Source: Siphlonurus alternatus
Lineage: Eukaryota > Arthropoda > Insecta > Ephemeroptera > Siphlonuridae
Assembly (NCBI GenBank): GCA_949825025.1
Contig: OX463778.1
Coordinates: 48,012,829-48,076,828 of the forward strand
Length of the DNA: 64,000 bases
Reading direction: 5' to 3'
Part shown: positions 12,331-24,781 of the stretch, piece by piece
Position numbering within the stretch: the stretch's first letter is position 1
Layout: every line of letters starts with the position of its first letter
Position numbers and translations under genes: made by a program
The notes under the pieces: model-generated
The model's database searches: none
The model's input: the letters and a program-made list of their open reading frames with translations, nothing else
What the model was told of the DNA's origin: nothing

Positions 12331-12867
12331 GTAGACATGTAACGCACAACGTTCTAGTGCTACTTTTTCCATTTTTTATACATACAGTGTTTCCTGCCAT
12401 TGGAAAGTTTATGGTTACCAACTTCAACAGCTTCTTTGTCGTTTAAGTTTGAATGTTGGTGGAAAAAGGCAAGTATACCATTGGTAGAAAGAGTTCTGCT
12501 AACTGGGATTGGCTGAAGCTTTTGCATATCGTCAATGCTTTGAAATTATTATACTTTATTAATTTTCTTTCTGTGACTGCTGCCATCCCATTGGCTGCTT
12601 CCGTTTAGAGGCAACATTGCAAAAGGGGATCTGACTGCTCAGTGCAGTGATGTGAAATTCGCGCGAAGATTGGTCCGCGAAAATGCGCATGCGAATATCT
12701 GCGCAAGTGCGCGCATATGTGCGTAAGATAGTTTCAAGATGGTGGCCGCCCGCAAATGGAATCACGTGAGCACAGATATTGTAGACATTCAGAAGTTCGA
12801 TATTTTTCCCATAGGTGGAGATGCCATGGTAGCACATTCCAAGCAAACTACTTCCAGGTGTGACTTA

Positions 12868-13250
12868 ATTATTATAACTTTATATAAAATTGATTATTTT
12901 CGTAAATAATGCTCGGATTTACTCCCAAATAGGTCTAGGGGGGGTTATAAAATTAAGGTGCAAGTAATGCGGGTTGCATACTTTCAGGGGCATGTAGGTT
13001 GTGGTTGCATACTTTCAGGGGAAGTTTGGTTGGGTTGCATACTTTCAAGGGCATGTAAGTGAAGGTTGCCTACCTTTAGGGGTAACTTATAATAACTTTA
13101 TATAAAAACGAATATTTTCGTAAATAATGCTCGGATCATCTCCCAATTAGGTCTAGGGGGGGTTATCAAATTAAGGTGTAATTAATGCAGGTTGCATACT
13201 TTCAGGGGCATGTAGGTTGTGGTTGCCTACTTTCAGGGGCAATTTGCGTT
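12868..13250. repeat. Direct duplication with shorter internal repeats
   Basis: A unit containing 'ataactttatataaaa', 'cgtaaataatgctcgga', 'taggtctagggggggttat' and 'aattaaggtg' occurs at about 12877 and again at about 13085. Inside each, a roughly 35-base unit built on 'ggttgcatactttcagggg' is repeated two to four times with variation. This is a compound tandem repeat with no coding frame. Confidence 0.75.
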
Positions 13251-13397
13251 CGGTACATCATAGCATTACGAGGTTTAATTACAACTGGCCACCTCTTTGT
13301 GTTGAAGATGGGCAGTGTCCGGAGTAAGCCCATTGCCTTGCTCGCTCGAACACGACCGGACGCTAAGAAAATAATTAACTCGAATCTCCCCAAACTC

Positions 13398-13542
13398 CTT
13401 AAAAAAATTATTAAATAAAATAAAATAAATAATAATAAAAATAGTAGGGGCCTAACAACTGCGTCTGACTCCTTAAAAAATTATTAAATAAAATAAAATA
13501 AATAATAATAAAATAGTAGGGGTCTAACAACTGCGTCTGAGT
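13398..13542. repeat. Two-copy tandem repeat, about 73 bp
   Basis: Each copy starts 'ccttaaaaaaattattaaat', continues with 'aaataataataaaa' and 'tagtagggg', and ends 'cctaacaactgcgtctga'. The copies at about 13398-13469 and 13470-13542 differ at a few positions. Confidence 0.8.
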
Positions 13543-13663
13543 CATTATCTGAGCCTGTTCATCTTCGCTAATTTAGAACACTATAATATCTGTCAACATA
13601 TGGCTGAGAGATTTTTGGAAGTGCATCACTGCACTGGGTGGAAAGCAAAACGAATTTATCCCA

Positions 13664-13785
13664 GGGAGGGAGCAGCGTATTTTTATACTTGAAATGGTCA
13701 CCCATCCAAGTATTAACCACGCTTGACGTAGCCTGACTTCAGTGATCTAACGAGAACCGGTCAATGCATAACGCCACGCTCCACC
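13664..13785 (-). repeat. 5S rRNA-derived sequence (probable SINE3 head or 5S pseudogene)
   Basis: Read on the - strand, this contains 'accggttctcgttagatcac', 'tgaagtcaggctacgtcaag' and 'ggttaatacttggatgggtg' followed by 'acc'. These match in order the internal promoter region and 3' half of animal 5S rRNA. Several substitutions, and a 3' end that departs from the 5S acceptor stem (...ACGCTGCTCCCTCCC), argue against a functional gene. SINEs with a 5S head (SINE3) are the best explanation; the unrelated sequence downstream at lower coordinates would be the SINE body. Confidence 0.65.
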
Positions 13786-13789
13786 TCTA

Positions 13790-14075
13790 CTCTGAATTAC
13801 TCTGAATTTTTTTAGATTTTTATGAGTCCTGCAACTATTTCTAAATAATTATTGAACGTTCTGTAATTTAAGTTGGCACCCCTGAATCGTTAATAAAAAG
13901 GATAGGACAGAGACGCCTGTTGACGCCTCCAGAGGGCGTGGCAGCACATTTAATAATTATTTAAAAATAGTTCTGGGTTTCAAATAAATCTGGAAAAAAT
14001 CAGAGTAGCATAATTCGGTACCTTCAAATCATTTCTGCAATAAAAATTTTTCACGTAGGTTGTCCATTTTGCATT
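13790..14075. mobile_element. MITE family A, diverged copy
   Basis: This copy is degenerate but collinear with the complete copies. It has 'tctgaatttttttagatttt', 'gcaactatttctaaataatt' and 'attgaacgtt' on the left, a central 'ggataggaca', then 'tttaaaaatagttctgggtt', 'aatcagagtagcata' and 'catttctgcaataaaaattt' on the right. The left terminus is missing or too diverged. Confidence 0.65.
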
Positions 14076-14912
14076 AAAACACCGTTATGATGTCACGTAC
14101 TGAATACTTATATAGATGGCAACATATGATTGACAAAATTATTTAAAAGACTTGAAAGCAAACGAGCGTAAGCGCGAGTTTACACCCCACCCCTAGTTTT
14201 TTTTTAAAAAACAACGTAAAATAAGTGACATTAAAACATCTAAACATTTGTTTGCCAATCACGATTAATTAAAATATAATTAATGTAAACTTAAAGATAA
14301 ATTATATATTACTTACAGAAATTATACTGTTTTACTTGACATAATATATTATGAAACTTTGAACTGAAATGTGTAAAATACCTTAAAATAATCCCAGTCT
14401 GACCGTCTGCACTAATAGGCTTAAATATTGTCTATGTAAGCAGCGACACGCCACAAAAAGATCGTATACATACGTCAAACAACATCGGCGTACAATAAGC
14501 TCATTTGGTCTTATTTAGAAGTGCAGCTTTCAAAGTGCTCTTACGTATTCTCATGCAGTTACAATATATATTTCAGTGCATGCAGTATTTTTTTAATACC
14601 ACAGTGTCCACATTATTATAGAGATGTATAGGAAGAAATCAAGAGCATTTTTGATTGCGTACACCATTTAATTTGCTAAGTTTTCATGTCAGTCTATTCG
14701 ACAATAGAAAATTAATTGGAATTATCTTTTAAGCCTTGCAGCGTCTATAGTTCAATATTGAACAAGTTGTATTGCATTTACAAAGAGAACATATAATTGT
14801 AGAGAGAAAATAATTCACAAAAATTAATCGACTTATTATAGAATTGTTATTTTTTTTTAATGTAAAATGGTGTGCAGTATTCCATATTTTTGCCTCTGAT
14901 TAGTAGATTGAA

Positions 14913-14939
14913 CCATAGACATTCTTACCATGTCTATGG
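14913..14939. repeat. 27-bp palindrome flanked by a 7-bp direct repeat
   Basis: CCATAGACAT (14913-14922) and ATGTCTATGG (14930-14939) are perfect inverted arms around a 7-base loop. ATTGAAC occurs at 14907-14913 and again at 14940-14946, consistent with a small insertion that duplicated its target. Confidence 0.75.
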
Positions 14940-15168
14940 ATTGAACTTAGTTATAACACTTTATAGTATAATACGCATTTATACTCTAAATTTTCAATAT
15001 AGTGCAACACCTTTTTCCTTTTCTGGCTATAATATATGCTTATAATTTCCATGATAATGAATTAATGATATTATATAATATTTATAAAGTTATTTTGTTT
15101 TTGTAATAATATGTTGGTATAATATTTAATGTGAAAACGACTTCTGATGATTGATGTATTAACAATAT

Positions 15169-15232
15169 GTCTGTATTAGCTTTTTTGCTAAATAAAAATA
15201 CTATTTATTTATTTTATTTATTTATTTTAACT
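15169..15232 (+). mobile_element. LINE 3'-tail-like fragment with simple-repeat tail
   Basis: The string 'tctgtattagctttt', then 'ttgctaaataaaaatac', runs into a (TTTA)-rich tail. The same string, reverse-complemented, is at 612-655. Together they suggest the 3' terminus of a non-LTR element. Confidence 0.4.
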
Positions 15233-16231
15233 TACAATGTAATAAATAAGCTAATTTATAATGAAAAACATTAAAAAAACGTGCATTCAAAATATAAAAT
15301 TAATACAATATATTTTATTCTGACTATATGCTATACTGGGTTATACTATAGTACTGTCGGACGAAACTCAAAAAGTAGACTATAACCTCGATTAAAGTAT
15401 TTGAATATCTAAAGAGAAGACTCATTTAAGTACCATTATTAAAGAGGGGCATTTGATTAAATGAAAAACTGAAAATATACCATTATATTATATACGATTA
15501 TGAAAACAATATCATGTAATGAAGCGTTTGACCTTTAACATTAAGTTAATAATGTAATTATTAAAGATCACATGTACATTATTATAAAGTTATAATAATT
15601 ACAACAACATCCTGATGTACATCTTATTGCAATGTCTTTATGATTTATTATATTTACCACCAGACAGCTACGACATTGAACATGTTTTTAGATATATCAA
15701 AATAGCCCGAGATGCCATGCCAAGATCGCAGTCTATAACGTGGGTTTTCTGTCAACTTTGTGCATCACAACAATATCAGACCATGTCATGTGCTGTAGTG
15801 AGGTGATCCCGCTCGCCTGATGCACACACGACGCGGAATTCGTCTAATATACGCAAATAAGCACATTTTTGTGAACAAGTCAGCTTACGCATGAATCACA
15901 ACATACACACCTTCCAATGAAAATCGCAACCGTCCAGTATAATGTAATATTTAATAACATAATCATCATGTTTTGTGAATATATTATTCCCCTCCACCCT
16001 TGCTAAGTATATAAGTGCAACGTTGACTCAAAGGCTTGTCCGGTAAAAAAAAATATATTATGTAGCACCATGCAGTAAATGGAATCTTTTAATTTTAAAC
16101 TTTAAACTACACATAATTTGTATTTTACCATGTAGGTATTATAAAAAGAGATTCAGAGAACAATTATAAAGTGAGACAGTAGGAAGTTGGTCCGGCTAGA
16201 AGAGATAGGAGTTTCTGTAACCATCAGCTAG

Positions 16232-16316
16232 CTACTATCGGATTCAAAAAGGTGTGCCCCTGAATAGCATACAAGTCCCATAAGGAGAGGGGCACACCTT
16301 TTTGGTTCTGATAGTA
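16232..16316. repeat. Imperfect hairpin, 30-bp arms
   Basis: The left arm 16232-16261 (CTACTATCGG..., ...AAAAAGGTGTGCCCCT) pairs with the right arm 16287-16316 with few mismatches. The 25-base loop is unrelated. It looks like a small MITE or foldback. Confidence 0.7.
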
Positions 16317-16330
16317 GGCGCATCTGTTTT

Positions 16331-16478
16331 AAAGCCGGTATTACACGATACAATTTTTCTAACTATTGCATATTAATACAATTTTTCCTTACAAGAAAAC
16401 TTGTATGGAGTTCAAGTTTTCTTGAAAGGAAAAATTGTATGCAATAGTTAGAAAAATTGTATCGTGTAATACCGGCTT
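16331..16478. mobile_element. MITE family B, copy 1 (about 148 bp)
   Basis: The termini 'aaagccggtattacacgata' and the reverse complement at the right end are nearly perfect, and the arms extend about 65 bases to a short centre. A related copy is at 53744-53903. TA dinucleotides at the borders suggest a Tc1/mariner-type target, but border bases are ambiguous. Confidence 0.8.
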
Positions 16479-16489
16479 AAGAGGGCCAG

Positions 16490-19400
16490 GTATAATATAC
16501 ACACGTATAGTATAATATGACACTGTGAATATATGGATTGCATCTCCTATAAAAAAAAACAAACAAAAAAACATGTATCTTACTTTTTTAACAATTAATT
16601 AAATCACGTTCAGTTACGTCGAGGTACTACAAATAATAAATAAACTGGAATTATCTTCGTAATGTTTATAAATAGTGAGTTTTGTTACGTGTCAAAACAC
16701 ATGCACATTTGGTGTGGGCGTTCGAAGTCCACGTGGTGCCGGCGGTGTACGAACGTGGTGCCCTCGTGGTGGCCGTGACTTGACGCCAAGTACATCCTCC
16801 TAGACAAGCTTATCTCCCGCAAGACGTCGTTCAAAGATTAATGTGCCATTCATTGCCGCTATAAAGCATCCTTCCGTGAATACAATCAGTTAGATCTGGA
16901 TCTAGCCGGATTTTATAATGATAATGCGTGTGGATTATTATGTAATCAGATTTACTAAATATTAACAATTTTTACATCACTTCAACAGTCTGTTTGATTA
17001 CTATGTATGAACAATAAAATTGTTTCTCATTGATTACCGGTTGGAAATAATGCTTTAGTGTTTTACACATTATAATATTTTGTTCTTCCGTGGTGTATCA
17101 GGTGTAAGAATTCAATAAAAAAATGTTCATTTGTGTCTGAAAATCTTATAATACAGAGCAATGCGACATCTAAATTTGTCGAATTTTCACTCATTGTGTA
17201 CACATGGTAAATTTGGGAGTCCCTCTCCACTTAATGATCGAGTTAAAAGTAGGTAAAACTAATAATTTTTCTGTGCAATGTCTATACCTTAGCTTCATGG
17301 TATTAAAGTATTCAAGTTGAACAATAAGAAACCCTAAAAAGGCTTATACGTCATATCATGACGTCAAGAGGGTGGTACCCTCCCTTCTGTTATTGTGTAA
17401 CAATTCATAACAGCGTTCCATATAAGGCCGGCCTCAAGCTCAAGTCATTTAACATGCAAAAGTTTATCATCAGATTATAAAAACAAGCATTCTTTTTAAA
17501 AATGATTGTAGAAAGCGCAATTTAGAGCTTTTGATAAGACTGAAATTTGATTATATTTACGTCAATAAATAGTGTCAATAGTGCATATAGGTTGGTGACA
17601 TCAAAATAATTGAAACGATGTGTTTTTATTTTTGTTTTGTTTTTTTTGGTCAGCAGCAACTTTGGTTCAACATCATAAATTTTGAACAAAATCAATAATC
17701 AATAATCAAAATTATTGTCCGTACACATTAAGTTTGTTTCTCCCAAACATCGCTTTGTCTCGTGCAAAAAGTGAGATTGAGGATAAAGTATATTCTACAA
17801 TTAGCTATTCACAACACCCCAATTTATTATAATTTTTATTTTGTGTTTCACAAGCGAAATAGACAGAAAAATAAAATATTTAGTCACATTGAAAGTTATT
17901 TTATTTTTTAGAATTTAGAATATAACATGCATACTCTATAGAAACTCTGTGTCATTCATACATATAAATAATACATATTACATAATTATACATACGTATA
18001 TACGTTATTTAGAGGCAACAGTATATAGACACAGAAAAGATTATCTTTTCTCTGATATAGAGAAGGTAAAATTTTAATATGCCATCATAATATATCATAT
18101 AATAAATAATCATAGTATTTGTTTTGATTATACAAAACTTGATACATCTGATATTGTATCGATCAGCCTTATCATTCTTAGTTTATAAACAAAAGGTATA
18201 TAAGATACTCAGAAAAGCATTATTGAGCATGCACGTGACAATAGTATTGTATAAAAATTATTTCATTCATTTTTAATAACTAATGTGCACATAAAAAGTG
18301 CAGCATGATGCAATATCTCATTCAAACATATAAAAAGCTTACTGATAAGAAGATGAGCCGGCTACCAGCATGCCGGCTTCACGTGTCTCCTGTACTTTGC
18401 ATGGCGTCTGGGGATGAACTTTCTTCTTTCCCCGGTTATCGCTAGCTACTGATACATTACAGTTGCTAAGGCAGCTTGCATCAATAATCCTAATCTACAT
18501 ATTGATGATGAAAATACCATGAAAATTAGTACAGCTAACATAAAACGACAGATCATAAATAAAAACTAATCTAATATCACGAACCTATAGATATATATAA
18601 AATCTTTATAGCTAGAATATATAATTACTGTAATTGGAACATAAGACAGAATTCATTAATATATATTGATTAGAGGGAATCATACTAAGTACTTACATAT
18701 TAGGAATTAATAAATGGTTGCTGAGTATTAAAAATAAGATTGGGCGTTTGAACGTTAATTTCAATAACTAACGTAAGCTAGACTCAGAAATAAAATCAAA
18801 TATTACCCAGATTTAACTATAGTAACCATTTTTAGTAAAAAGAGTAACTGATGAATTTTAGATTATACGACGTCATATTTTTAAACTGCGACTGTCCACA
18901 GTGAACGTGAACCAGATAAATTCTCTAATTCTATAATAATTAAAATAATGCGATACTACATATTTATAATAACGAACCGGCTCAAGGGAGGAAAAAAAAA
19001 TAAAATAAATGCTGCAGTACCAAATAGCCACTATTCAGTACCACTATCCATGCAATATTTACTGCACAAATTTGTTATGACGATCATGCATTTTATTACA
19101 TTTATTGAAAAACATGCAAAGTTGAAACTGTTTGTCAAAAAAGTTATTTCATCTAACTGGCAAGATACGGAAATGATAGCTTAACTTAATTATTATGTTT
19201 TTCTGTCCTAATCTATCAATCGAAAGTCAAATCAAAGACTTTTTATATAAATATTAAACTATACATAAACTCTCTGAATGACACTGCGGCTGCGATCTTC
19301 CTCTCCCCCCCCCCTTGACTTGTTATGTCACTCCGAGCTCAAGAGACCGTATGTAGCTGGCGAACCGATGACCTCTGTACGACCTCTACTTACCATCGAT

Positions 19401-19930
19401 TGCTGCATACACGTACGCAACGGCAGCAAAATTAACACTTAATTAAACCAACAAGTCAACATGCAAAATTTAGAGCAAGCCATGCACTAAATTTTATCGC
19501 TGAAACTGTTAACTAAAAATTAACTCCAACACTTAAATTGATTATCAATCATTTAATTAATTGATCTCTTGAAAATTTAAAAAAAAAAAAACTTAACATT
19601 CAGAAAGGAGTTTTGGTGACAAGATTAAATATATTAAATTTGCAACATTATTGATATTAGTTCTAAAGCTCAAGTAAATCAGTCACAAAACACGTGTCCC
19701 TGTCAAGTTTAATTTATCAACAACCATGAATTGTTGTCAGAGATATTTATATCGCATAATATTTTTAGTTGTTTTTAGTCTCAATATATAATTTTATAAT
19801 AAAATATAATATAATATGACAAACAAGTTATTATAAAAATAGTATGACCAAGACAACAATATGAATTGGCGCTCAATTCGATAAGAACCGTCAGATGCAA
19901 TTCATAATGTATGCAGCATCAAATTATAAT
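16490..19930. other. AT-rich gene-free stretch with one decayed coding-like scrap
   Basis: I see no supported gene. At 16710-16842 (+) a GC-rich patch reads FEVHVVPAVYERGALVVAV and then, after a frame shift, AKYILLDKLISRKTSFKD and a stop. This looks like a decayed exon but I recognise no family. The patches near 18345-18430 and 19270-19440 are also GC-enriched, with no convincing frame. Confidence 0.35.
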
Positions 19931-19941
19931 TGCATCATTAA

Positions 19942-20098
19942 TGGGTGCGATTCACGAAGCAGTTAGCCAGGTTTCTAACCACGTTTATCTTAATCACGTT
20001 TAACTGGGTGGTTTAACACGTAAAATAAGTATATAGTTAAACGTGGTTAAGTTAAACGTGGTTAGAAACCTGGCTAACTGCTTCGTGAATCGCACCCA
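19942..20098. mobile_element. MITE with long, almost perfect inverted repeats (157 bp)
   Basis: TGGGTGCGATTCACGAAGCA at the left is exactly matched in reverse complement at the right end. Pairing continues through 'gttagccaggtttctaacca' and the motif 'cgtttaac', which recurs several times. The arms are about 65 bases around a short centre. The high arm identity suggests recent insertion. Confidence 0.85.
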
Positions 20099-21711
20099 AT
20101 ATGTTTAGTACTGTAATATATTATTTTTCAAGTAATAAAATACATTTTTAATTTGTTACGCTAATTAGTATCCAATTTCAAGAAAATCTACCATGTGTTT
20201 TCAAACAAATTCAAACGTAAACACCACGTTTAAGTTAATTAAATTTTCACTCTCAATATTTATTTTGCAGCAGCCCACTAATTGCTCTTTCAATTCCCCT
20301 AAATATTTAGCAGTTTGAAATTATTTTTTTTTTTACTCATTAATAGTCGAGAATTACACGTTTTAATTAAAAATGTAAAAATAATTAGAACAGCCTTCTA
20401 AACAATATTATTTTTTTAGGATTATTCGTTTTAAATCCATAATAAATTATTTTTTAAATAAATAATTATATAAAGAATAAATAGAGAATAGTCATTATCC
20501 AGGAAATAAGTATAAAGGCTGATAAAAAATGTAAAATTCTATCACAATAAGACCAATACTTCTCTACGCATTTTTTTTTCCATGTATTATAATGCGATTG
20601 CTCACTAATCAATAATAAAAAAATGTATATTTAAACATGTATATTTGGTGGTGTAATATTATGTTAGGATATAAATGAGAAAAACAGAAAATTTTACCCC
20701 ACTTTTTCTTAATTGTGTTTTTTTTTTTTTTTTTTTAAAGTTTTTAACCTAAATAATGTAAGTACTTTTTAGCTTCATACAGAAAAAACTAAAAGAAGTA
20801 TAGGTCATGTTTATTATTAATTATTATGCATAATATTCTAACTAAATTTTTTACAATATTCACTACATTTTGGTCTGACATAGTTATAGTTTCAGAGCAT
20901 CCTTGTATTTTTATTATCCTAGCCGGATAGAGAAAGAGAAGTGAGTAGACAATGCAACTCTCTTTGCTTGCTTGCTGCTGCTCTCCCCACTCCTACTAGC
21001 ATTGACCGCAGTGTGGGTGAGTTCTACAGCTCACACTTCCCTGTCGTATACAACCATACTGCCAGCACCCTCTACTGCCCATTGTTAAGGAACCGCGGCG
21101 CACCCTATCGTCTTAACAGTCCGCTGGACTCCGCACAGCAACAGCATTGACAACATGTCATACCCCCGGAACATATGCAACTTGTTCTGCGCCCATGCAA
21201 ATACAGCAGCATTGCAAAACAAGCAAAACATCGTTTGTTGATAATCAACAGTCTTAAATAATCTGCTCTTTTTTATTTTGTTAAGTTATACTTTATTGAT
21301 CCTCAAATTATCATGGCAATATAAAAACTTCAATATTTGCTTTCAAGACTTTTGTATATTCAGTTATTTAATAACATGTTTCATACTAAATATATTTTAG
21401 CATAAACATGGAGGCTTATATATATAGTTCATTACTTCTACTTTTTATTGATCTTTAAGTATGATGTTTTGTGTTAATGATCCAGCTATTTATAGCGTAA
21501 AACCGGTCTAGATGCAATTAATTGAAGTCAAGGTATATATAAGGATTTTTTTTTTTTTTTTTTTTAGTGTAAAGGAAACATTTTTAATGTAAAGAGTGAA
21601 CATATATTTCATTTTTCACATTGAACGTATAGAGATGCAGCACTCACAAACATGCACTGAAGCCAGCCTTGTGCTACTTGCATTGAGATTCACACAAGCA
21701 TTAAATGTATC

Positions 21712-21794
21712 GAGCCGCGCCCGGTCGCTATTTATGAAAGCATCTTCAACTACAGAACACCCTTTCTCATAATTCACGCTGATTGGCTAAACTC
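21712..21794 (-). repeat. Two-copy repeat with CCAAT and TATA-like boxes, copy 1
   Basis: On the - strand this reads 'agccaatcagcgtgaatt', then 'agggtgttctgtagttgaag' and 'atgctttcataaatagc'. A second copy in the opposite orientation is at 26008-26092. A CCAAT box about 50 bases upstream of CATAAATAG looks promoter-like, but no coding frame follows either copy. It may be part of a mobile element. Confidence 0.55.
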
Positions 21795-23568
21795 TTCGCG
21801 CGCTTTTTTTGGGAGAATTTAAAAAGTACGAGGAACAACTTGATTTTACGAACAATTAATATAACTATTAAAAAAAGCAGCAAATAGTAATTAATGATAT
21901 GTACGTCTAAACTATTTCTAATGCAATTCGCAGCTAATAAGTTGTACTTAGAATTCAAATTTTAATTTTTAAAATATACTCGATATTTATGAAAATAATG
22001 ACTGCTATGCTATAATAATGCAATTAGAGCATTAATAATATAACATGTCTTTTCGTTTTACATTGTTATATAGAATCATAGGCTATTGACCCTAATGTCA
22101 GTACTGTTATACATTTAAAAGAAATAAAATATAGCAAATATTTGTCTGGAAAATTAAGTTTCACACTTAAATCAATATGAAAATTAAAGTGTCAAAATAA
22201 GCATATATATAGTATCAAAAGCTGGTAAAGATATTTAATATATATACATATAGATGATATAATTTATTTTCAATGGGCTTAAAAGGGGATGAATAAGAAT
22301 TTCATGATTCAAGCTTGGGTTGAAGGAGGAAAAGATTAAAATTTTATAGAAATATGGAAAATTTTACAACATATATTTTTATGCTTTATTTATCGTGCAT
22401 GTATACAATAATTAATATGAATAAAATTGGAAACCTGCATGTAACTTTTATTATATATTTGGTTAGAAGTCATCGAGTTAAGTTTGACACATTTTGTCAC
22501 ATACATATTTTTTATACCATATTATATAAAACTTAAACTACAAATTAAGTTGCAGAAAGTAAAAAAAAAAAAAAAAAACGAAGTATAATGGACCAATTTT
22601 ATATTTTTATATTCTTGCTGCAGTGTGTATTTTCTAATCATCATCTCGAGTTTTTTCTTATTTTTTTAATTCTATAACACCCTCAAAGTATAGTGTAAAG
22701 AAGACGTGACGTCTACGTCATGTTATTTTTAATACTTAACATGCAACCCTAAGTAAACTTTTGCCTGCATGATTATTACGTCACATGCAGCCACTCTGAA
22801 ATTAATTCGAGCATATTATGGATTAAATATAAATATATTTAAGTAATTATACATAATAATTATATAAATATTAAATATCATGTAGTTAATAGATATAGTA
22901 ACTGTTTATTGCCCTCATCTTCTTTCGGCATTCAATCACTAGCAAGACATTGACTTATTATAATTTTTTTCGTTTCTGCTTGTTATTACTTAATTTATTA
23001 CTGAATTATTTTGAAGTTATGTACAGAACTTGAGGTGTGTCGAGACCATGCAAATATGCAATAAAAACATTCCATGCAGGATGATCATGATCGTTTTTGT
23101 TCGCTCCCTACAATTAATCTACAAGTAAATTATGAAAATAACTTCATCTTATAATTATAATTGAGTGTCAATGCTTTCGCAACTCCTATATAGAGATTCA
23201 GCACTATTTAATAACACTGTAGTCTCTTCAAGGAAAGTATTTTAATTACAAGTAAAATAATAACTTATTATTTCTATATTAATAATTAATATTTTGTTTC
23301 ATGTATGTATATCATGATCACCGTGCATAATATGCACTGAATTCTAAGATATTTTTGGGGAGGCCCAATAATATGTTACTAAATCAAATATATCAAATGA
23401 AATCAGAAACAAAAAAGAACATTTCATATAAAATTAATTTTTCATATTTTTAGTATTTAGCGCATTAAGCTTTATGCTACATAGATTAGATTAGATTAAC
23501 GATATTTCTACACGTCAAAATCCCAATCGTCATGATGCTTCAGAATCAATAATTAATAATTACTTATA

Positions 23569-23571
<3 letters not shown>

Positions 23572-23652
<81 letters not shown>
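23572..23652. repeat. (AT)n microsatellite
   Basis: About 40 uninterrupted AT dinucleotides, with short AT-rich edges. The open frame across it (Ile-Tyr repeats) is an artefact. Confidence 0.98.
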
Positions 23653-23659
<7 letters not shown>

Positions 23660-24424
23660 TATTTATATATATAAAATATAATTGCATGATACTTTTGCGG
23701 TTAATGTGGTAATAGTCATTAATACAAATATATTTATACATATTATGTGTAATTTCAAACAACATTTAACATAATATCACCTTAACAGATGTTTTTACCG
23801 CAATTAAATTAAAAAACAAATTTGCAATATTACATAAAAGCGATTGGCTCCTCTTATCACAAATGCTAGAAGTTAAAGGGCATTTTTTTTTAATATATGA
23901 TCACTGATCTGCCTTTTGGATTTATAGTTTTAGTTGTATTCAAATATTTATGGCATATATATAATATGGCCTAGGCTATATGGATTCGTAAAGAAACATT
24001 TATTTACCACGACACGATAAATGAAATATAAATGAATATACAGAGGCTGGCATCATTACATATTTTATAATAATTTATTTACAATAAGTTTATTTATTAC
24101 TATCTTACTTGAATTATTGTCTTTATTATTGGATATAATGTAATTATTATACTGAAATTCATGTTTTTGCATTGCTTCTGCGATATTTATATTTTACATA
24201 ACAGCTAATAGATAATAGCTCTGCTCACGTAAATATGTATTTTAATCGATTTTCATTGATGAACCTTTATATGTACAGTTTCTATTCTAAAGTAAAAAAT
24301 TGTAATACATGCGTTACGATCTAAACTATTAGCTGTTCGTGTATTCCAGTTTTTAACTTTTAAGTACAGTACATAGAAAATAATAATATACATCAGTATA
24401 ACAAAGACTCATCAATAAAAACAA

Positions 24425-24742
24425 TTAAAGTAGAGTGAGCGATTGCATTTTTTTTAATATTTTATTTTCTAAAAATAGTTTAAGCTGCCCTCTATTGAGA
24501 AATGAAAACCAAAAAATTCCATCTAAAACAGGTTCACCACAAAAAATTCCCAAAGTTGGTATTTCGTAGGCCTTTGACGTGCAGCTTTATATGGAACATA
24601 AAACCGCGTTATACTCCAACGTTTTCTGAAGAAACTATTTAAGATGGAATTTTTTGGTTTTCATTTCTCAATAGAGGGCAGCTTAAACTATTTTTAAAAA
24701 ATAAAATATTAAAAAAAAATGAAGTCGCTCACTCTACTTTAA
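24425..24742. mobile_element. MITE with about 105-bp inverted arms and TTAA ends
   Basis: The left arm starts TTAAAGTAGAGTGAGCGA and the right arm ends TCGCTCACTCTACTTTAA. Pairing extends through 'gctgccctctattgagaaat' and 'aaccaaaaaattccatct' on the left and the reverse on the right. The roughly 100-base centre is unique. Terminal TTAA on both sides is compatible with a piggyBac-type target, although it is also part of the palindrome. Confidence 0.85.
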
Positions 24743-24781
24743 GTATATACTATTTAATTAGTTTGAAGTGCGTTTAATGTT

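Larger units (their letters stand above)
14080..16200. other. AT-rich gene-free stretch
   Basis: I see no supported gene. It contains the small hairpin at 14913-14939 and the LINE-tail-like string near 15169-15203, both listed separately. Confidence 0.45.
20110..24420. other. AT-rich gene-free stretch
   Basis: I see no supported gene. A GC-richer patch at 20940-21160 has a 69-codon + frame and acceptor-like strings but no family match. The promoter-like repeat at 21712-21794 and the (AT)n tract at 23572-23652 are listed separately. Confidence 0.4.

Noticed and set aside
23553..23765. 70-codon frame rich in Ile-Tyr
   Set aside because: Translation of the (AT)n microsatellite.
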